Assembly (NCBI GenBank): GCA_964467455.1
Contig: CAYXQJ010000010.1
Coordinates: forward strand, 34,587-98,586
DNA from: OLB6 sp964467455
GTDB taxonomy: Bacteria; Bacteroidota; Ignavibacteria; Kapaibacteriales; Kapaibacteriaceae
Reading direction: 5' to 3'
Length of the DNA: 64,000 nt
How positions within the stretch are numbered: position 1 is the stretch's first letter; each line of letters starts with the position of its first letter. Position numbers and translations under genes: made by a program. Positions 52,602 to 62,625 of the stretch are shown piece after piece. The notes under the pieces are model-generated. The model was not told the DNA's origin. It ran no database searches and was given only the letters and a program-made list of their open reading frames with translations.

Positions 52602-53642
52602 ATGACCTCGACTGATAACACGGTGAGCGAACAGAACGCTTCGAAACTACCGGCGCACTTTAAGGTGGGCGTTGCCGCACTGTTATGCTTGTGTTACGCG
52701 TTTCTGTGCAGTGTTACGGTTCCGTTACATGGACAGGATCTGGACCGGGTGATGCCGGCTGTGATCACCAACAAGCTCAATGATTCGCTGCTTACGACCG
52801 CCCTGATCGACGAAGCTGCCGGACTGGCGCTGACGATGACGGGACGATATGCCTACATTCCGGTCGCCGTGCGCGACTCGGTCTTGCTGTCCAAGAATGG
52901 TAAAGAATGGTCAGCCGCCTACGCAGCCAAAGAGATCGGAGCGAACACGATCGCCTACGTCAGCGTCTCGCGCATCATCAATCTCATCCGCGTTGAACTC
53001 ACCTTAATGACTGGTCGCGACTACACCGTCAAACAAACCGGTGTTGGCTATGCCTCGATGCGCCATGCCGTGATGGGTACGGAAAGACCGGCCCTGCAAC
53101 CGGCGCTGTTGCTCGCCTCGCAGCGTGCTGTGTTGGAAGCGGTTCGACAGCCCGACATCTATGCTTCACTCCAGAGCGACCTGCGCGCACGTCCGGCAAC
53201 CCTGTACGGTGTCAGCGGTATCGCCTTCCGTCAAGATAGTTCCATCATGCCGATGTGGCAGCTCTTTGACGAGAACACCGTCGTAAGCTACGATATGGCA
53301 CAGACCATCGTTCATCGTCTCCATGATCGCGACTCACTCGTCGTTGTCGACATTGAAACGCGCGACACCATGTATGCCATGGGCCGCTTGTTCTTGGTGG
53401 AGAATGATCGTGCCATCTCGCGCACGGAATTGCGCATCTTACGTGGCTTCGATATCGCCAACGTCATCACGGGCACATTCGAACGTGTTCCCGAAGGCGG
53501 ACGTCTCACGCTCTACGCTTCGCACGTTGATCGTGCCATCAGCTTCACGGTCAACCGTTCTGCAACACGCATGATCACCACCGACTCCGTCGAAGCGATG
53601 CGCGACGCCGTCAATGCCTGTATCGACGAGTTATTCCCCTAG
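52602..53642 (+). CDS. Exported or membrane-anchored protein of unknown function
   Basis: 346 residues from ATG 52602 (52587 is also in frame). A hydrophobic segment at about 24-42 (VGVAALLCLCYAFLCSVTVP) is an anchor or signal. The rest contains KLNDSLLTTALIDEAAGLAL, an Arg/Asp-rich middle and the end MRDAVNACIDELFP. It has a TolB/CsgG-like feel but I cannot assign a family. It diverges from the TonB receptor with overlapping starts and converges with the giant T9SS gene (4-base overlap). Unknown role. Confidence 0.6.
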   Translation: MTSTDNTVSEQNASKLPAHFKVGVAALLCLCYAFLCSVTVPLHGQDLDRVMPAVITNKLNDSLLTTALIDEAAGLALTMTGRYAYIPVAVRDSVLLSKNGKEWSAAYAAKEIGANTIAYVSVSRIINLIRVELTLMTGRDYTVKQTGVGYASMRHAVMGTERPALQPALLLASQRAVLEAVRQPDIYASLQSDLRARPATLYGVSGIAFRQDSSIMPMWQLFDENTVVSYDMAQTIVHRLHDRDSLVVVDIETRDTMYAMGRLFLVENDRAISRTELRILRGFDIANVITGTFERVPEGGRLTLYASHVDRAISFTVNRSATRMITTDSVEAMRDAVNACIDELFP

Positions 53643-56600
53643 CGGACAATGACCATCGGCAACGCGAACTCTCCGCCGCGCTCCGTCGTCACCCGCACGA
53701 TATAGCTGCCCGTATACACCGCACCAATGGGAATGCGGATCTCCGACGTCCCTTCGTCAACAGCAACGCCGCTGACGAGCATCTGCCGCTCTCCCAAGAG
53801 CGACACCACTTCTACATGCACCATCTCTTGGTAGGGGGCGACCACTTCCAACACCAGATGGTCGCGCACGGGCTGCGGTGGCAACAGGCGCACGGCCGTC
53901 GGCGCTTTGAAGAGGATGGGATTACGCGGACCACAAGCATCAACGATCAACACACCGTTCTTTGTCTCGAGCGCCGACTGTGCCACCGAGACGATGGAAG
54001 TGTTGCTGAAGGTAAGATCGGTGCTGTCCGGCAATGCCGAGTGGGCAACACCGTGGATCACGGCCATCGTGCCTTCATCACCGGCACGAGCGCCGGTCGG
54101 CGTGAGGGTAAGGCGGACGACACCGGGCTCGATCACGGACGTAAGCGCAACATCGGGCATCGACCCTGCCGTGACGCTGTCCACCGTCAGGTTGAGATAC
54201 GTGAACACTACGTCAACATCAACACGCTGCACGCCGGCGGCACTGATGTTGCCTTGCCAACGCACAGGGATGGCAACAACGGCTTCCGGCGCGACACTGT
54301 ATCTATCGATCCAAAGACGTGCTGTATAGTCCGGCGGTACGACAACATCTCGCCCCCTACCTACGAGTGTGATCGAGGTCGACGTTGTGCAGGGCTCGGC
54401 CCATTGCAACACGAGGTTGGCCGAGGCAAGGCCGGCAGCGGTAGGAGCAAAGCGGAGGTTGACGACTTGCGTGGCGCCGGGCGCAAGCACAATGCCATTC
54501 ACATTATCGAGCAGCGTCCATGACGGCTGGGCAGGGTTGATGACGAGCGAGACGATGCGCTGCGGAACATTGAGGGGGTTGGTGACGGTGGCCTGCACGA
54601 CCACTAACGAGCCGATCTCTACCGTGCCGGCATCGAGCGGATCGGGCGTCAGCGTGAGACGTCCGGATGTCTGCTCTGCTGACGCGCGCACCACATACGC
54701 ACCGCCACACGTGCGTCCGAGGAAGCGAACGTCGGCCACGGTAAGTCCAACGGCAAGCTGCGATGGCGCGATGGTGAGTGTGACGGTTGTCGTGTCGCCT
54801 GCAGCAACAACGATCGATGAAGGCGTGACTGTAAATCCCTGCGGCAATGAAGCAACATCGACCTCAACGGCTTCATCCAACGTGCCGCTGTTCCAGAGTG
54901 CGATCTGGTATGTGATGTCGGGATCACACGCACCGACTGTGCCGGCACTAATGGTTGTGGTGTCGGCATGCCAATCTGATACACGGTAGGTAGCCGTAAC
55001 AGGAATGGAGAATTTGTCGGTGTATGCCGGGAAGGTGATCTCCACTGCTGCAGTGCTATTGGAAGAGACGACGGGTTCGTACTCAACGATCACCATCTCG
55101 GTACCAAGCGGGGCGATGACAATGTTGGTGGTCGGTGATACGATCGTGATGGCACCATCACTTGCATTTGAGATCGTTGGGGCATTCATCGACACGGGCT
55201 GCATCAGCAATGATGTGACGTTGATGGTATCACGCTGCTTTTGCATCGTGCATTCTGCATTGAGAGTAACACTCTGCGGACCGACCTTCATGAAGTTGGA
55301 ATACGTTGACAAGATGATGTCGGACGTACGTGTGCCACTGCATGCCCCCTGCGTGGTGACGACAAGTTGTGTTGGTAGACGTTCGATGATGTTCGATGTC
55401 CACTCAACATCGATGTTCATGAACACACCTTCGGTGAGCATAAAGGGGATGTTAGGAATGCCGAGTTTGATGGCATTGCCTGCGGGCAGGTGGTCGATGG
55501 CCGTGATAATGACCGTGTCGGTGCCGATGGAACCGATGGTGACTTGTCCGCGATACGTGCTGCCGACAGGGATGGAATCGATGAGTGGCGACGGCGTGAT
55601 GGTGATGCCCGCTTCGTTGACGGTTGCGGTAAGGATCACGGCAACCAGACTATCACACGGCTGGATGTTGAGGAGGATCGTATCTGACACCGCTCCGAGA
55701 GCCGTTGGAGTCCAGCGAAAACGTTGTACACGCGTGTCATTAGGCGTCACCGACGTTGTACTGCCGGAGATACCGCTGATACTGGAACTTGAAGTTGATG
55801 CGCGATACGTGAGCGTTGACACACCGTCGTTCTTGATAGAGATCGACGAGTCGAGCACTACACCCGCACACACCTTGCCAAGATCGATCCGCAGCGGTGT
55901 GATCTTGAAGACCGGTGATGAGGAACGTGCCTGGAGTGCAACGCGCCATTTGTTGACGATGCCGCGTGTCTTGGAATAATCGTCGTTCTCGATCACCAGG
56001 TCGGCAACGTCATTGCCACTAGCCACGGTGTATTCGATCATCATCGTATCGGCTTCACCGGCTGGTAGCTGATAGTTCAACACGGCGCGTCGGCTTGTGT
56101 AGCCAATGAATCGGAACGGCAGCGTGCCCAGTCCTTCGAACGTGACACCAAGGATCTTCAGCGGCACGTTGCCCGTGTTGGAGAACGGAACGTACATGGT
56201 GTCAACCGACTGACATTGTGCATCGATCGCAAGGTCGTTGATGCAGTTGATGATCGGCGACTCACCGTACACACGCACCGTCACGAAGGTATCACGATCA
56301 CAGGGGGCGAGTCGGAACCGGAACCGTTGCGTGCTCCATCCCGTATCGGCCGGCGTTGATTCGATGAACGTCTGCACCACTTGCGGTGCCGGCGGGATCA
56401 CGACGGGCGTTGTAGCCGTCATGATGATCGTTGTATCGGCAAGTGTCGGCGTGATCGACGTGAGCACTTCGGCCGGTGATCCTGTGGAGCGCCAGTTCAC
56501 AACGCGACGTCCGATCGAACCCGCACGCTGACGGAACTCAACGAGTGTATCTTCGGGATAGGCGGTAAACGTCCGACGTGATCCTTGCAGATCAACGACC

Positions 56601-57877
56601 AACACCGTATCCGGATCAGAGATCTCGATCACAAAGGAGGCATTGTGTGCTCCCGGTTGCAATGCACGGTATTCAATGATGACCGGGATCCGCGAACACG
56701 ATGGCATGATAGGGGGCAGGATGTTCACCACACGGAACATGTATTCTTCCGGACCAACAAACTTCGACTGCCACGGTGACGCGTTGAAGTTGATGTTCTC
56801 TACCCACACAGTATCGAAGCGTGATGAGTCGGGACACGTTGACGAGAAGACCAACAACGAGTCCGAAGTTGTGCGCAATGGTGGAGCAAGATGGAACAGC
56901 CCCTTACCAACAACCCAACCCGTTGTGTCGTTGATAAAGGTGATGTCGTCCATGTGGGCGCCATTCAACCCGCAGTTCTTCTTCGTCCAATTCGTTCCGG
57001 CATTAGTTGTATGCCACACGTTGGCATCCCAACCGGCAGCCCATCCTTGTTGGGAAGAGAGAAGAAAGACACCAAAGATATCTTCGCCGATCTCGAACTG
57101 CGACCATGTTCCGCCATCGTCAACACTTGTGCGCACACCGCCGCCGGTGTAGCCGCCGGTGGCGCAGTTGGACTGGGCACAGGCGACCATGAAGGTGTTG
57201 CCGGAGCGTGCCATCTCTTCGTGCCACGGTGAGTTTGCACCTGTATACGATTCAACACCCCACGTGAGACCATCATCGGTCGATCTCCACAACGTCCCGT
57301 TGCCGATCGCATACACTTCGTTCGCCGCCATGTCTGATTGCCACAGCGGGTCGGAGAGATTCGACCGTTTGATGTTCGTGTCAAGGTATTCACTGAACGT
57401 GCTGCCACCATCGGTGGTTCGGAGAAAGCGATTGTAGCCACAGCCCCCTCCCGTCACCCATCCTTCGGTAGCAGAACGGAACCACGCTCCCCATACACCG
57501 ATAGCCGGACTTGGTAGGGTGAGCTGCGTCCAGGTGATGCCATTGTCGTTGGACTTCCACACACCACACGGACCCGATGTATAGCCGACGCCGTTTGCGA
57601 AGAACTGAATGTACTCAAGGTGGCATCGTGTGCCCGGCGTGCCAATGCGTGTGCCCGTCCACGTTGCACCGCCGTTCGTGGTGCGCACCACATATCCCGA
57701 GTCGTTGTCACACGCCCAGCCCATCTGCGGATCCGACGGCAAAAAGTACACGTCGAGATAATACCCTTTATCGTAGGGGGCAGGCAGTGCCGCTTGTTTC
57801 CATCGTTGCGCCATCAGGGCAACGGGAAGCAGCAGCAGCAGTATCGCGATGATGGGGGTGCGGCGCATGGACCGCAT
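53639..57877 (-). CDS. Giant T9SS-sorted surface protein with YCF48-like propeller and Ig-like domains
   Basis: 1412 residues. A signal peptide (PIIAILLLLLPVALMAQ) is followed by YCF48/BNR-like blades (about 25-320: GYVVRTTNGGATWTGTR, VWHTTNAGTNWTKKNCGLNG). A long run of Ig/ASH (choice-of-anchor D) domains follows (about 330-1160; IKNDGVSTLTYRASTSS, FSNTGNVPLKILGVTFEGLG). A cohesin-like domain occupies about 1175-1310 (VDVDVVFTYLNLTVDSVTAG). The last 75 residues are a T9SS domain (VHVEVVSLLGERQMLVSGVA, TGSYIVRVTTERGG). Likely a surface adhesin or appendage; no enzyme motif is seen. Confidence 0.83.
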   Translation of the reverse strand: MRSMRRTPIIAILLLLLPVALMAQRWKQAALPAPYDKGYYLDVYFLPSDPQMGWACDNDSGYVVRTTNGGATWTGTRIGTPGTRCHLEYIQFFANGVGYTSGPCGVWKSNDNGITWTQLTLPSPAIGVWGAWFRSATEGWVTGGGCGYNRFLRTTDGGSTFSEYLDTNIKRSNLSDPLWQSDMAANEVYAIGNGTLWRSTDDGLTWGVESYTGANSPWHEEMARSGNTFMVACAQSNCATGGYTGGGVRTSVDDGGTWSQFEIGEDIFGVFLLSSQQGWAAGWDANVWHTTNAGTNWTKKNCGLNGAHMDDITFINDTTGWVVGKGLFHLAPPLRTTSDSLLVFSSTCPDSSRFDTVWVENINFNASPWQSKFVGPEEYMFRVVNILPPIMPSCSRIPVIIEYRALQPGAHNASFVIEISDPDTVLVVDLQGSRRTFTAYPEDTLVEFRQRAGSIGRRVVNWRSTGSPAEVLTSITPTLADTTIIMTATTPVVIPPAPQVVQTFIESTPADTGWSTQRFRFRLAPCDRDTFVTVRVYGESPIINCINDLAIDAQCQSVDTMYVPFSNTGNVPLKILGVTFEGLGTLPFRFIGYTSRRAVLNYQLPAGEADTMMIEYTVASGNDVADLVIENDDYSKTRGIVNKWRVALQARSSSPVFKITPLRIDLGKVCAGVVLDSSISIKNDGVSTLTYRASTSSSSISGISGSTTSVTPNDTRVQRFRWTPTALGAVSDTILLNIQPCDSLVAVILTATVNEAGITITPSPLIDSIPVGSTYRGQVTIGSIGTDTVIITAIDHLPAGNAIKLGIPNIPFMLTEGVFMNIDVEWTSNIIERLPTQLVVTTQGACSGTRTSDIILSTYSNFMKVGPQSVTLNAECTMQKQRDTINVTSLLMQPVSMNAPTISNASDGAITIVSPTTNIVIAPLGTEMVIVEYEPVVSSNSTAAVEITFPAYTDKFSIPVTATYRVSDWHADTTTISAGTVGACDPDITYQIALWNSGTLDEAVEVDVASLPQGFTVTPSSIVVAAGDTTTVTLTIAPSQLAVGLTVADVRFLGRTCGGAYVVRASAEQTSGRLTLTPDPLDAGTVEIGSLVVVQATVTNPLNVPQRIVSLVINPAQPSWTLLDNVNGIVLAPGATQVVNLRFAPTAAGLASANLVLQWAEPCTTSTSITLVGRGRDVVVPPDYTARLWIDRYSVAPEAVVAIPVRWQGNISAAGVQRVDVDVVFTYLNLTVDSVTAGSMPDVALTSVIEPGVVRLTLTPTGARAGDEGTMAVIHGVAHSALPDSTDLTFSNTSIVSVAQSALETKNGVLIVDACGPRNPILFKAPTAVRLLPPQPVRDHLVLEVVAPYQEMVHVEVVSLLGERQMLVSGVAVDEGTSEIRIPIGAVYTGSYIVRVTTERGGEFALPMVIVR

Positions 57878-57881
57878 AACA

Positions 57882-57906
57882 TAACACAGTTTGGACTACT
57901 GTGTTA
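57882..57906. other. Perfect hairpin between purA and the giant T9SS gene
   Basis: TAACACAGT pairs with ACTGTGTTA over a 7-base loop, five bases upstream of the giant T9SS gene and 14 bases beyond the purA stop. No T-run on the minus strand, so it may be an operator-like dyad or a weak transcript hairpin. Confidence 0.5.
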
Positions 57907-57919
57907 CCGGAAAATCGAC

Positions 57920-59188
57920 CTATTTGGCGAAGGTGTCTTCGCGGGCGGGCGAGGTGCTCACCCAGGTGATCCGGCAGTCGAGCAGACTCTCGATCGTGGC
58001 CACATAGTCCTGGGCCGCCTTGGGCAGGGCGTCGAAGCTTCTGACGCCGTCCAGAGAGCATTTCCAGCCCGGCAACGTGATGTATTGGGGTTCGGCTTGC
58101 TCCAGCGTACGAGCGTCGGCCGGGAAATATTTAGCGGGCTTGCCGTCGACCAGATATTCCGTGCAGACCTTGATCTCGTCGAGCACGCCAAGGACGTCGA
58201 GTTTCGTCAGGGCGATCTCCGAGATGCCGTTGACCATGATGCTGTAGCGCAGTGCCGGAATGTCCAGCCAGCCGCAGCGGCGTGAGCGGCCGGTCGTGGC
58301 GCCAAACTCATGTCCTTCCTTGCGCAGCAGCTCGCCGAGGTCGTCGGTGAGTTCCGTCGGGAACGGCCCGTTGCCGACGCGGGTGCTGTAGGCCTTGACC
58401 ACGCCCATCACGGAGGTGACGCTGGTTGGCGGGATGCCGAGGCCGGTGCAGGCGCCGCCGGAGGTCGGATTGGAGCTGGTGACGAACGGATACGTGCCGT
58501 GGTCGATGTCGAGCAGTGCTCCTTGCGCCCCTTCGGCAAGGATGGACTTGCCATCGCGGATGGCATTGTTCAGGAGCGACGTTGTTTCGGTGATGTAGGG
58601 ATCGATGCGGACATCGAACGAGAGATATTCTTCGATGACGGCATCGATGTCGAGCGGTTCAGCACCGTAGATCTTTTGCAGCAGTTGGTCTTTCTCTGCC
58701 ACGTTCTCGCGGAGCTTCTCGCGCAGTGCTGTTTTGTCGAGAAGATCAACAATGCGGATGCCGATGCGCAACGCTTTGTCGAAGTAGGCCGGCCCGATGC
58801 CACGTCCGGTGGTACCGATACTGCCTGCCCCCTTCTCACGAGCGGCGTCGAGCATTTTATGATAGGGCATGATCAGGTGGGCCTTGTGCGAGATATGCAG
58901 GCGGCCGTCGATGCTGATGCCCATGGCTTCGAGCATGTGGATCTCTTCCATCAGGGCTACGGGGTCGATGACCGTGCCGTTGCCGATCACGCAGTGCGTG
59001 TTGGGATGGAGGATACCGGAGGGGATGAGGTGGAGGACGACCTTGGTATCGCCGAAGACGATGGTGTGGCCGGCGTTGGCACCACCTTGATAGCGGGCAA
59101 CGATGTCGACCTGCTCACTCAGAAGGTCGACGATCTTTCCTTTTCCTTCGTCGCCCCATTGGGCGCCGACGACGACACGTACGCTCAT
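57920..59188 (-). CDS. purA: Adenylosuccinate synthetase
   Basis: 422 residues, standard. It condenses IMP with aspartate using GTP in AMP synthesis. The GTP-binding loop GAQWGDEGKGKIVD (residues 8-21, with catalytic Asp), GGANAGHTIVF, GTTGRGIGPAYFDKALR, EGAQGALLDIDHGTYPFVTS and TTGRSRRCGWLDI follow the family order. It overlaps the STAS gene by 4 bases, so is the last gene of the secD operon. Confidence 0.97.
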   Translation of the reverse strand: MSVRVVVGAQWGDEGKGKIVDLLSEQVDIVARYQGGANAGHTIVFGDTKVVLHLIPSGILHPNTHCVIGNGTVIDPVALMEEIHMLEAMGISIDGRLHISHKAHLIMPYHKMLDAAREKGAGSIGTTGRGIGPAYFDKALRIGIRIVDLLDKTALREKLRENVAEKDQLLQKIYGAEPLDIDAVIEEYLSFDVRIDPYITETTSLLNNAIRDGKSILAEGAQGALLDIDHGTYPFVTSSNPTSGGACTGLGIPPTSVTSVMGVVKAYSTRVGNGPFPTELTDDLGELLRKEGHEFGATTGRSRRCGWLDIPALRYSIMVNGISEIALTKLDVLGVLDEIKVCTEYLVDGKPAKYFPADARTLEQAEPQYITLPGWKCSLDGVRSFDALPKAAQDYVATIESLLDCRITWVSTSPAREDTFAK

Positions 59189-59526
59189 TGCGTCGATACA
59201 GCGTTAGCGACCGTATCCCGGATATCAAATACTTGTGTAAGCTGCGTCATGGACAGCAGCGAGGCCACCTTCTCGGGAACGTTGGCAAGGCGCAGGGCCG
59301 CGTTGTGTTTGCTGGCCGTCGACAATGTGGCGACCAGCATACCAAGTCCGGAAGAGTTCATCATGGTCACACCGCCGAGGTCGAGGACCAGAACGGTGGA
59401 GCCGGCAGCAACAGCATCACGCACAACGGTCGACAATGCAACGGCATCGGCGCCACCGAGCACTTGCTCGGGGAAGCTGATCACGGTCACACCGGTGTTG
59501 GGCGATGATGTGTTGAAGGCGTTCAT
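59185..59526 (-). CDS. STAS-domain anti-anti-sigma factor-like protein
   Basis: 113 residues, one STAS domain. VLVLDLGGVTMMNSSGLGML contains the phosphorylatable Ser of SpoIIAA-type proteins at the expected place (MNSSGLG), then LVATLSTASKHNAALRLANV. Such proteins bind an anti-sigma kinase (RsbW/SpoIIAB type) unless phosphorylated. No kinase is nearby. It is translated by ATGA overlaps with both secF and purA. Confidence 0.87.
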   Translation of the reverse strand: MNAFNTSSPNTGVTVISFPEQVLGGADAVALSTVVRDAVAAGSTVLVLDLGGVTMMNSSGLGMLVATLSTASKHNAALRLANVPEKVASLLSMTQLTQVFDIRDTVANAVSTQ

Positions 59527-60458
59527 GCGTGGACAGTACCTACGGTCTTGTGCTTAACACGATCTGTGTACCAGATCACGAAGGATGAGGCGATGTAGAT
59601 CGAGGAGTAGGTACCGATGACGATGCCGATAAACATCGTGAAGGCGAAACCTTCAAGTACGTCGCCGCCGAAGAAGACGAGGACGAGGAGGGCGCCAAGC
59701 ACGGAGACACCTGTGATCAACGTACGGCTGAGCGTTTCGTTGATCGAGAGATTGATCACGTCGGCAAGGCCCATGCCTTTATGCTTTTCGCGGTTCTCAC
59801 GAATACGGTCGAACACCACCACCTTGTCGTTGATGGAGTAGCCAAGGATCGTCAGGTAGGCCGCCATGGCATTGATGCTGATCTCAAGATTGAGAAGACC
59901 TGTCTTGTTGAAGAGCACCGCAACCACAAAGGCAAGTGTGACGTCGAACAACAAGGCCACGATCGAGCCGAGGCCGAAGACGAATTCGAAGCGGAAGGCG
60001 ATGTAGAGCAACATCGCGGCAAAGGCCACCACAAGAGCGATCAACGAATCCGTTGCCAGCTCTGAGGAGATCTTCTTTTCAACGTTGTCGGCACCGAGCA
60101 ATTCGACGGTGTCGTTGGTGAAGGTGTTCTGCAGCGATGTTACGATCTGCTGCGACACTTCTGTTGCCTTGCCTGTAGCACCAACGCGGACCAGGTATTC
60201 ACCATCAGAGCCGAAGCTCTTGAGTTCAGCACCGGCATACCCTGCTTTTGCCAGGGCATTACGCACTTGGTCGGTGGTAGCAGAATTGTTCTGGAACTTC
60301 ACGGTGACCTGGGTACCACCGGTGAAGTCGATACCGAAGGCCGGTCCGCCGGTCACAAAGATCGCGGCGATGCCGATCACCAGAACGATCATGGTGGCCA
60401 TGAAATACGTATTCCGTTTTGAAACGAAATCGATATTGGTTTTTCTGATCAGGTCCAT
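59523..60458 (-). CDS. secF: Protein translocase subunit SecF
   Basis: 311 residues from ATG 60458 (MDLIRKTNIDFVSKRNTYFM). SecF with SecD uses the proton gradient to pull exported proteins across the membrane. The motifs GIDFTGGTQVTVKFQ (about 36), LTILGYSINDKVVVFDRIRE (about 205) and six membrane helices are present. It begins one base after the secD stop. Confidence 0.95.
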   Translation of the reverse strand: MDLIRKTNIDFVSKRNTYFMATMIVLVIGIAAIFVTGGPAFGIDFTGGTQVTVKFQNNSATTDQVRNALAKAGYAGAELKSFGSDGEYLVRVGATGKATEVSQQIVTSLQNTFTNDTVELLGADNVEKKISSELATDSLIALVVAFAAMLLYIAFRFEFVFGLGSIVALLFDVTLAFVVAVLFNKTGLLNLEISINAMAAYLTILGYSINDKVVVFDRIRENREKHKGMGLADVINLSINETLSRTLITGVSVLGALLVLVFFGGDVLEGFAFTMFIGIVIGTYSSIYIASSFVIWYTDRVKHKTVGTVHA

Positions 60459-60459
60459 G

Positions 60460-62520
60460 TTACTTCCTTTGTCCGAGGTTGATGGTGGTAGCACCGCTCG
60501 AGATCAAGATCTCGAACATGGCACGCGTGACAACCACGGCCGTGAACAACGTCATGAGAACGCCGATGATGAGCGTTACTGCGAAGCCCTTGACCGGACC
60601 GGTGCCGAGGAAGATCAGCACAAGGCCGGAGAGCATGTTCGTTACGTTGGAGTCAAGAATGGCGCTCCATGCCTTAGCATACCCTTGCTCAACAGCTTGC
60701 TTGAGGGGGCGACCGGCTGCCAACTCTTCACGAATACGTTCGAAGATGAGGATGTTGGCGTCGACCGCCATGGCCGTTGCCAAGATGATACCGGCGATAC
60801 CCGGCAACGTCAGCGTGCCGCCGAAGCCGGCAAGACCGGCAACAACGAGGACAACGTTCATCAACAATGCCACATCGGCCAGTGCGCCACCCATCATGTA
60901 GTAGACCAACATGAAGAGGACGACGAGGGCGAACGAGACGAGTGAGCTCGTGAGGCCGCGACGGATGGAGTCTTCACCAAGTGACGGACCAACAACGCGC
61001 TCTTCGATGATCTTCACCGGTGCCTTCAGTGCGCCGGCCTTCAAGACCACGGCAAGCAGGTTCGCTTCTTCAGCGTTGGCCATGCCGGTGATCTGGGAGG
61101 AACCGTTCGGGATCTTATTGATGACGTTCGGAGCGGAGTAGACACGACCGTCGAGCACGATGGCGATACGCTTGCCAACATTTGCACCCGTGATCTGTGC
61201 CCAGCGCTCAGCGCCACCGGAGTTCATTTCCATCATGACGACGGGTTGATTCGACGCCGGATCGAAGCTCGGGAAGGCCTCTGTGATCACGTCGCCCGTC
61301 AGTTCTGCTTCTGCTGCTACACCAAAGATGTCGTAGAAACCATCGCCCTGACCTTGTGCATTCACACCTTCGGGCTTGGCACCCACAAGGATCTGCAGGT
61401 CGACCGGCATGATCTTCTTCACATCCGAACGCTCAAGGATCGACAGAAGCTTCGGCAGCTGCTTAGCACCCACCACAAAGCGGTAGACGCCGGCATCCGG
61501 GAAGTCCTTCGCCGTCTTCAACACAAAGTCGAACGGCTGCATTGCTGACTTGTCGTTCTGGGCATACATGCCCTGGATCATATGCGTGAACGGATAATCC
61601 TTCTTGATCCGCTTCACCTGCTCTTCTTCCGGCAGATTCGCATACGGATTCGTAGTATCCTTCTTGGCCGTATCTGCCTTCGCCGTCGCAGTATCAGTTG
61701 TCGCAGTGTCAGCTGTCGCTGTCTTCGCTGTAGCAGTGTCAGCTGTAGCTGTCTTCGCTGTAGCAGTGTCAGCTGTAGCAGTATCAGCTGTCGCCGTTGC
61801 TGGCGTACCCTTCAACAACGCATCGATCGCATAGAACGACTGGATCATGTTCTGACCCATCAGCACGCGCTTGAACTCGAGACGGGCCGTCGTCTGCAAG
61901 AGCGAGCGGATCTCCTTCTCGTCCTTCACGTCAGGAAGTTCGAGCAGGATACGGCGTACGCCTTGCTTCTGGATGTTCGCTTCGGAGACATCGTACTTGT
62001 TGATCCGCTGCTTGATGACTTCAAGTGCCTGATCGACGGCTTCGTCGACGTCCTTGCGAAGCTTGGCTTCGATGGCTTCTTCCGTCGGGTCGACCTGGTT
62101 GGTCACCGTGAAGTACTGCAGGAGCGACTTGCCGGAGGCCTTGAAGTTCTTCAAGAACGACTCCAGCACGTCAAGGTCCGTGTTATCGGTCTCCTTGCGC
62201 GTCTTCTCGATGATCGACGTGAAGTCGTCGTCAACGCTGGTAGCGTCGGCCGACTCTTCGATCAGCTTCAGCACGTCCACCTCAAGGGTGACGTACATAC
62301 CGCCGCGAAGGTCGAGACCAAGCTTGATGCGTCCCTGCTTGGCACTTTGATATGCCTCGCCGTTCGCACGATCCCATTCCTCCAATAAGGCGGAATCGGA
62401 CGCAACGCCCATGCGCTCCTGATCGAGTTGATAAAAACGATACGTCGGCCACATCAAATAAGCGGCTGCGATGATCGGAGCGATGATCATCAACCAACGA
62501 CTAAGATTCTTCTGCTTCAA
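60460..62520 (-). CDS. secD: Protein translocase subunit SecD
   Basis: 686 residues from TTG 62520, preceded by GGAGG six bases upstream. SecD is the large periplasmic partner of SecF. LGLDLRGGMYVTLEVDV (about 47), LAVVLKAGALKAPVKIIEER and IEERVVGPSLGEDSIRRG are family blocks, followed by six helices with MAVDANILIFERIREEL. Between about residues 240 and 290 lies an insertion of alternating TADTATAKTA units encoded by a 15-base tandem repeat (about 61670-61800), followed by KKDTTNPYANLPEEE. I know of no SecD with such a Thr/Ala linker. Confidence 0.95.
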   Translation of the reverse strand: MKQKNLSRWLMIIAPIIAAAYLMWPTYRFYQLDQERMGVASDSALLEEWDRANGEAYQSAKQGRIKLGLDLRGGMYVTLEVDVLKLIEESADATSVDDDFTSIIEKTRKETDNTDLDVLESFLKNFKASGKSLLQYFTVTNQVDPTEEAIEAKLRKDVDEAVDQALEVIKQRINKYDVSEANIQKQGVRRILLELPDVKDEKEIRSLLQTTARLEFKRVLMGQNMIQSFYAIDALLKGTPATATADTATADTATAKTATADTATAKTATADTATTDTATAKADTAKKDTTNPYANLPEEEQVKRIKKDYPFTHMIQGMYAQNDKSAMQPFDFVLKTAKDFPDAGVYRFVVGAKQLPKLLSILERSDVKKIMPVDLQILVGAKPEGVNAQGQGDGFYDIFGVAAEAELTGDVITEAFPSFDPASNQPVVMMEMNSGGAERWAQITGANVGKRIAIVLDGRVYSAPNVINKIPNGSSQITGMANAEEANLLAVVLKAGALKAPVKIIEERVVGPSLGEDSIRRGLTSSLVSFALVVLFMLVYYMMGGALADVALLMNVVLVVAGLAGFGGTLTLPGIAGIILATAMAVDANILIFERIREELAAGRPLKQAVEQGYAKAWSAILDSNVTNMLSGLVLIFLGTGPVKGFAVTLIIGVLMTLFTAVVVTRAMFEILISSGATTINLGQRK
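61670..61800. repeat. 15-base repeat inside secD
   Basis: Tandem GCAGTGTCAGCTGTA and GCTGTCTTCGCTGTA units, read in frame on the minus strand as TADTATAKTA-type repeats. Unit copies are partly identical, which suggests recent expansion. Confidence 0.85.
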
Positions 62521-62587
62521 GGATTCCTCCCTGGGTCAAAACTGTTCAATCCCATGCCACAACCCCGAGGGGCTGGCACAAGAAGGG

Positions 62588-62595
62588 CGAATATA
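62588..62595 (-). promoter_or_regulatory. Possible -7 promoter box of the secD operon
   Basis: TATATTCG on the minus strand, one base from TAnnTTTG, 67 bases before the secD TTG. The same 8-mer precedes the 6051 gene. Confidence 0.3.
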
Positions 62596-62612
62596 CGGCA
62601 AATGCTCCATTG

Positions 62613-62620
62613 TAGATTTG
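62613..62620 (+). promoter_or_regulatory. -7 promoter box directly before trmB
   Basis: TAGATTTG is an exact TAnnTTTG match ending 5 bases before the trmB ATG. If used, the transcript would be leaderless; alternatively the motif is fortuitous. Confidence 0.35.
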
Positions 62621-62625
62621 TGAAT

